From NCBI GenBank assembly GCA_025927545.1, contig JAICLE010000019.1:1-45101 (forward strand): a DNA stretch of 45,101 bases. Reading direction: 5' to 3'. Of the stretch, positions 42,710-45,101 are shown piece by piece. This stretch comes from Gemmatimonadales bacterium (lineage in GTDB: Bacteria > Gemmatimonadota > Gemmatimonadetes > Gemmatimonadales > GWC2-71-9). The position numbers were made by a program, and so were the translations under genes. The first letter of the stretch is position 1. Each line of letters starts with the position of its first letter. The notes beneath the pieces are model-generated. The model saw only the letters and a list, made by a program, of their open reading frames with translations. It did not search any database and was not told the origin of the DNA.

Positions 42710-43174
42710 TCAGTCCGGATGCCGCTCGAATCGGACGAAGACGTGGACGATGATCAACTGGAGCACCGTGGCGCCCGCCGCCAGGAGGAAGTGGCCCAGC
42801 CCCGCCGCGATTCCGATGGCCGCCGTGGACCAGATGGATCCCGCCGTGGTCAGGCCGGAGACCCGTCCCTCGGCCTTGGTGATGATGCCGCCGCCCAGGA
42901 ATCCGACGCCGATGGCAATCGCCTGGATCACCCGGATCGGGTCGGGCCGGATCGCCTGGTCGCCGCTGCGGGCGTCGATGACGGCGATGGCGCCGAGTGC
43001 GGTGTAGAGCGCCGCCGCCAGGGCGACGAGCATGTGGGTCCGCAGGCCCGCCGATTTGCCGGCCTGCTCCCGCTCCCAGCCGAGCGGCGCCGCGAGCGCG
43101 GCGGCCACGACCAGACGAAGCAGGAGCAGCGCCTCCGCATCGAAGTTCGGAGTCGCGATTGAAGGGGTCAGCAC
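42710..43174 (-). CDS. MgtC/SapB-family membrane protein
   Basis: 154 residues from GTG 43174. Four TM helices of the MgtC N-terminal domain: 'LLLLRLVVAAALAAPLGWER' with the conserved 'EREQAGKSAGLRTHMLVALA', 'RVIQAIAIGVGFLGGGIIT', 'GLTTAGSIWSTAAIGIAAG' and a last helix. It lacks the soluble C-terminal domain of Salmonella MgtC, as is common in the short SapB-type. Roles proposed for the family are Mg starvation survival and membrane-potential control. The upstream region has a structured leader and a short uORF (43168-43292). Confidence 0.9.
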   Translation of the reverse strand: MLTPSIATPNFDAEALLLLRLVVAAALAAPLGWEREQAGKSAGLRTHMLVALAAALYTALGAIAVIDARSGDQAIRPDPIRVIQAIAIGVGFLGGGIITKAEGRVSGLTTAGSIWSTAAIGIAAGLGHFLLAAGATVLQLIIVHVFVRFERHPD

Positions 43175-43215
43175 GCGAGGGATCGGCGGTTCGGGTATCG
43201 CGCCGTGGTCGGCAT
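43168..43215 (-). CDS. candidate 15-codon leader ORF overlapping the mgtC-type start
   Basis: ATG at 43215 reads MPTTARYPNRRSLAC and stops at TGA 43170-43168, 5 nt inside the GTG start region of the downstream gene. No Shine-Dalgarno is clear. In Salmonella, mgtC has short leader ORFs that sense proline and ATP, so a leader ORF would not be surprising; this one is only a candidate and may be chance. Confidence 0.25.
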   Translation of the reverse strand: MPTTARYPNRRSLAC

Positions 43216-43292
43216 GGACGCTCCTGAAGGACTCCCTTCAGGCTACCGGATCGGGACCCCCGCGGCTGTGCCCGGGGCCACCGGAGCGTCCA
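43215..43292 (-). promoter_or_regulatory. structured leader candidate upstream of the MgtC/SapB gene
   Basis: Outer perfect 10-bp pair TGGACGCTCC (43215-43224) with GGAGCGTCCA (43283-43292) encloses 58 nt. An inner perfect 8-bp hairpin CCTGAAGG-ACTC-CCTTCAGG (43223-43242) shares two bases with the outer stem, so the two may compete. A GGCCCC/GGGGTC pairing is possible between them. No known riboswitch consensus fits. Confidence 0.45.
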
Positions 43293-43307
43293 GGGTTGAC
43301 GCGCATC

Positions 43308-44375
43308 TCAGCTCCCGCGCCCCGTCGTCAGCAGGTCCCGCAGCGGATGTCCCCGGAAGATGGGCTGCAGCGCAAAGTAGCGCGCCATGAGCCGGGTCCC
43401 CGGCACGAGCAGATCGTAGTGGTCGAGCGTGACGGTCTGAGCCGCCGGGTCGCGTGAGGCGGCGGTCGCCAGGAGGAAATGCACGGCGAACGCCGCTGCC
43501 TCCGCCTGCTGCTCGCGCGGGTTGCCGTAGCCGTAGCGCTTCGGATCCCGGATCGGTGCGACCCCGCGCCAGAGCGTGGCGAGCTGCGTGGCCGAGCGTG
43601 CCTGCCACCGGTGCGCCAGCTCGTGCGCCAGGGTGTGCCGGAGCTGGGCGACGCTCGCCATGCCGGCCGGGTCGAGCGCCAGCGAGTCCCGGGTGGCGAT
43701 GTACTCGCCGAGGCGCCCGGCCGCCCGTCCGCGCGCGCCGACCAGACCCGCAGCCCGCGCCGGCCGGCCGAAGATGGCGTACAGGGTATCGGCGTACGCG
43801 CCGGTCACGATGGCACCCACAAGGCGGCGCGCCCCCGGACCATCCGTGCCGCCCACCAGCGCTCCCTCACCGCGCCACTCCCTGGACGCAAGACTGTCGA
43901 GCCATGCGGGGTGACGTGCCACGTCGACGAGCGGTCCTGGCGCGACGGTCTCGAACACGCCTCCATCCACTCGGAACAGATACGCGGGGCGGCCGAGCCC
44001 CTGATCGACGTACGCGAGCGAAATGGCCGACGCGCGCCACCGGCCGCGGGGCGACGCACGCACTGGTCCCACCACCGGGAGTACGGCGGTGTAGCGGCCG
44101 TCGCTCGAGCGGAACACCAGGCCGGTGTCGGTCACGAGCATCACGCCGGCCAGCGGCGGCAGCCCGCGGGGTGAGAGGTAGCCGATCACCATGGCGCCCA
44201 GTGCGGCGCGCCCGCCGCGCTCCGGGCCCCGGGAATCGGAGAGCCGCACCCGCAGCGTGTCCTCCCGGCCGGCCATGGCGACGTAGCCCGGCTCCGCCGG
44301 CGTGCGGAGGGCGATCCCGCCGGCCAGTGCGAGTGTCGCGAGTGCGGCCGAGACCAGCGCGCGGCGCGCCGTCAA
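43308..44375 (-). CDS. exported putative zinc metallopeptidase (HELAH)
   Basis: 355 residues; start is a TTG at 44375 in a TTGA overlap with the preceding stop, giving a signal-type N-terminus ('RRALVSAALATLALAGGIAL'). The C-terminal part has 'TLAHELAHRWQAR' (H251, E252, H255) and, 33-37 residues on, 'REQQAEAAAFAVHFLL', whose E288 or E292 can be the third zinc ligand (gluzincin-like). The N-terminal 200 residues form a beta-rich domain I do not recognise. A periplasmic protease or envelope processing enzyme is the best guess. It may be co-transcribed with the small TM protein upstream. Confidence 0.65.
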   Translation of the reverse strand: MTARRALVSAALATLALAGGIALRTPAEPGYVAMAGREDTLRVRLSDSRGPERGGRAALGAMVIGYLSPRGLPPLAGVMLVTDTGLVFRSSDGRYTAVLPVVGPVRASPRGRWRASAISLAYVDQGLGRPAYLFRVDGGVFETVAPGPLVDVARHPAWLDSLASREWRGEGALVGGTDGPGARRLVGAIVTGAYADTLYAIFGRPARAAGLVGARGRAAGRLGEYIATRDSLALDPAGMASVAQLRHTLAHELAHRWQARSATQLATLWRGVAPIRDPKRYGYGNPREQQAEAAAFAVHFLLATAASRDPAAQTVTLDHYDLLVPGTRLMARYFALQPIFRGHPLRDLLTTGRGS

Positions 44376-44593
44376 CGCTGGGCCAGGCTCCCTCCGTCGA
44401 CCGCCGTAGGGGCCGACGTAGCACTGGCCGGGTCGACCCAGGTCGACCTGATGAGCAGAAAGGTGAGTGCCAGGATCAGGAACAGCATCGAGCCGAGGAC
44501 CGCGAACGCGGTCCGCTCGGAGACAGGCGGTTGAGGCACGGCGGGGGAGGTCGCGGGGACGGCTGGAGCGGACTCGCTGCTGTCGGCGGACAC
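44372..44593 (-). CDS. small single-TM protein, 73 aa
   Basis: Starts at GTG 44593. A Ser/Pro/Ala-rich N-terminal tail ('MSADSSESAPAVPATSPAVP') is followed by one TM helix ('FAVLGSMLFLILALTFLLI') and a short C-terminal tail ('RSTWVDPASATSAPT'). No family recognised. TTGA overlap with the metallopeptidase gene suggests coupling, so it might tether or regulate that enzyme. Confidence 0.6.
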   Translation of the reverse strand: MSADSSESAPAVPATSPAVPQPPVSERTAFAVLGSMLFLILALTFLLIRSTWVDPASATSAPTAVDGGSLAQR

Positions 44594-44634
44594 GATGGGG
44601 TCTCGCTGAGCCTGCGGGGGAAGGGTGAGTGACG

Positions 44635-45101
44635 TCAGCCGGGGATGCGAAGCCGGGTCCCGGCGCGGAGTGCCTGATCGCTGGGAAGCGCGTTCACCCG
44701 GCGGATCGAGCGGACCGTCGTGTGGTACTTCCGGGCGATGCCGCTCAGCGTCTCGCCGCGACGTACCCGGTGCAGGGTGGCGTTTGCCGCTCCCACGCGC
44801 TCGGCGCCCAGGGTGCCTGTGGCGCGCATGGCCAGCGCGGAGGGTACCGCGACGGCCGGAATGACGAGCCGCGCTCCCCTGGAGACCCGGGTGCCCTTGA
44901 TCCGCGGGTTGGCGGCCTGGACCTCGCGCGTCGGCAGGTGGTAGCGTCCGGCGATGGTCGACAGCCGCTCTCGGCGGCGGGCGACGTAGCTGAGGTAGTG
45001 CACCCGGGCCTTCGGGCTCAGCTTCGCGTATCGGGCGGAGACCTGGGGGCCGGTCCCCTCAGGCAGGCGGATGACCATCGTGGCGCGGGGCGGGGTAACC
45101 A
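44635..45101 (-). CDS. LysM-repeat protein, C-terminal part (MltD-like lytic transglycosylase)
   Basis: The reading frame is open to the window edge: seven codons before the internal ATG at 45078 read VTPPRAT with no stop, so the 5' part of the gene lies outside. The visible part has 'MVIRLPEGTGPQVSARY', then two LysM units: 'RRRERLSTIAGRYHLPTREV' with 'NPRIKGTRVSRGARLVIP', and 'RVRRGETLSGIARKYHTTV' with 'NALPSDQALRAGTRLRIP'. The layout matches the end of MltD-type membrane-bound murein transglycosylases, where LysM units bind peptidoglycan. The catalytic domain is not visible, so this identity is inferred. Confidence 0.75.
   Translation of the reverse strand, partial: VTPPRATMVIRLPEGTGPQVSARYAKLSPKARVHYLSYVARRRERLSTIAGRYHLPTREVQAANPRIKGTRVSRGARLVIPAVAVPSALAMRATGTLGAERVGAANATLHRVRRGETLSGIARKYHTTVRSIRRVNALPSDQALRAGTRLRIPG

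Noticed and set aside
43215-43292. Known riboswitch (M-box, yybP-ykoY, cyclic di-GMP, cobalamin)
   Set aside because: The region is too short for an M-box, and none of the conserved core sequences I know for the other classes is present; kept only as an unknown structured leader.

Overview
The window looks like a chromosomal segment of a very GC-rich (about 70 %) diderm bacterium, most likely a member of Gemmatimonadota or a close relative. This is inferred from gene content and style: many Sec or lipoprotein signals, outer-membrane barrel and SURF1 genes, frequent GTG starts, overlapping ATGA/GTGA gene junctions, -10 boxes of the form TAnnTT and very short leaders. No rRNA, IS, integrase, CRISPR array or origin was seen. 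Genes are densely packed and no stretch above 300 bases is without a gene.

Layout. (1) 90-4494: a GlcG/HbpS-type lipoprotein, a small unknown protein, a secreted metzincin-like metalloprotease and a DUF6438 lipoprotein. (2) 4498-20883: a large locus built around a divergent promoter near 6301-6310. Two peptide/nickel-type ABC permeases read left. To the right come a family 5 solute-binding lipoprotein, a GHMP sugar kinase, a heparinase II/III-type lyase with a carbohydrate-binding tail, a class III aminotransferase, a small acidic protein, one intact and one degenerate amidohydrolase, a PilZ protein, a DHDPS-family lyase, a dihydroorotate-dehydrogenase-like protein, an OSBS/NSAR-type enolase-superfamily enzyme, a tiny membrane protein and a GH38 alpha-mannosidase. 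Together these look like uptake and breakdown of an unusual uronate- or amino-sugar-containing glycan or glycoconjugate. I know of no described pathway with this set, and it is my first candidate for an undescribed system.

(3) 20892-25450: M1 and M19 peptidases, a YkgJ-type Cys-cluster protein and SURF1. (4) 25583-35430: an outer-membrane barrel protein, then five consecutive lipoproteins that share a C-G-G-(G)-D-L-T-L-P start of the mature chain and are assembled from a common pool of Big-1-like, Ig-like, cadherin-like and filamin-like modules. This modular surface-lipoprotein array is the second candidate. (5) 35487-35683: tRNA-Leu(GAG) and tRNA-Thr(CGT), each followed by a strong hairpin. 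(6) 35840-39640: a double hybrid histidine kinase. (7) 39631-42647: a molybdate operon on the minus strand (regulator, modA, modB, modC). (8) 42710-45101, minus strand: MgtC/SapB protein with a structured leader, a secreted putative metallopeptidase, a one-TM protein and the C-terminal part of a LysM protein that runs off the window.

Regulation. Several starts lie only 5-8 nt after a TAnnTT hexamer, which suggests leaderless or nearly leaderless mRNAs. All functional calls are from reading motifs; no database search was run.
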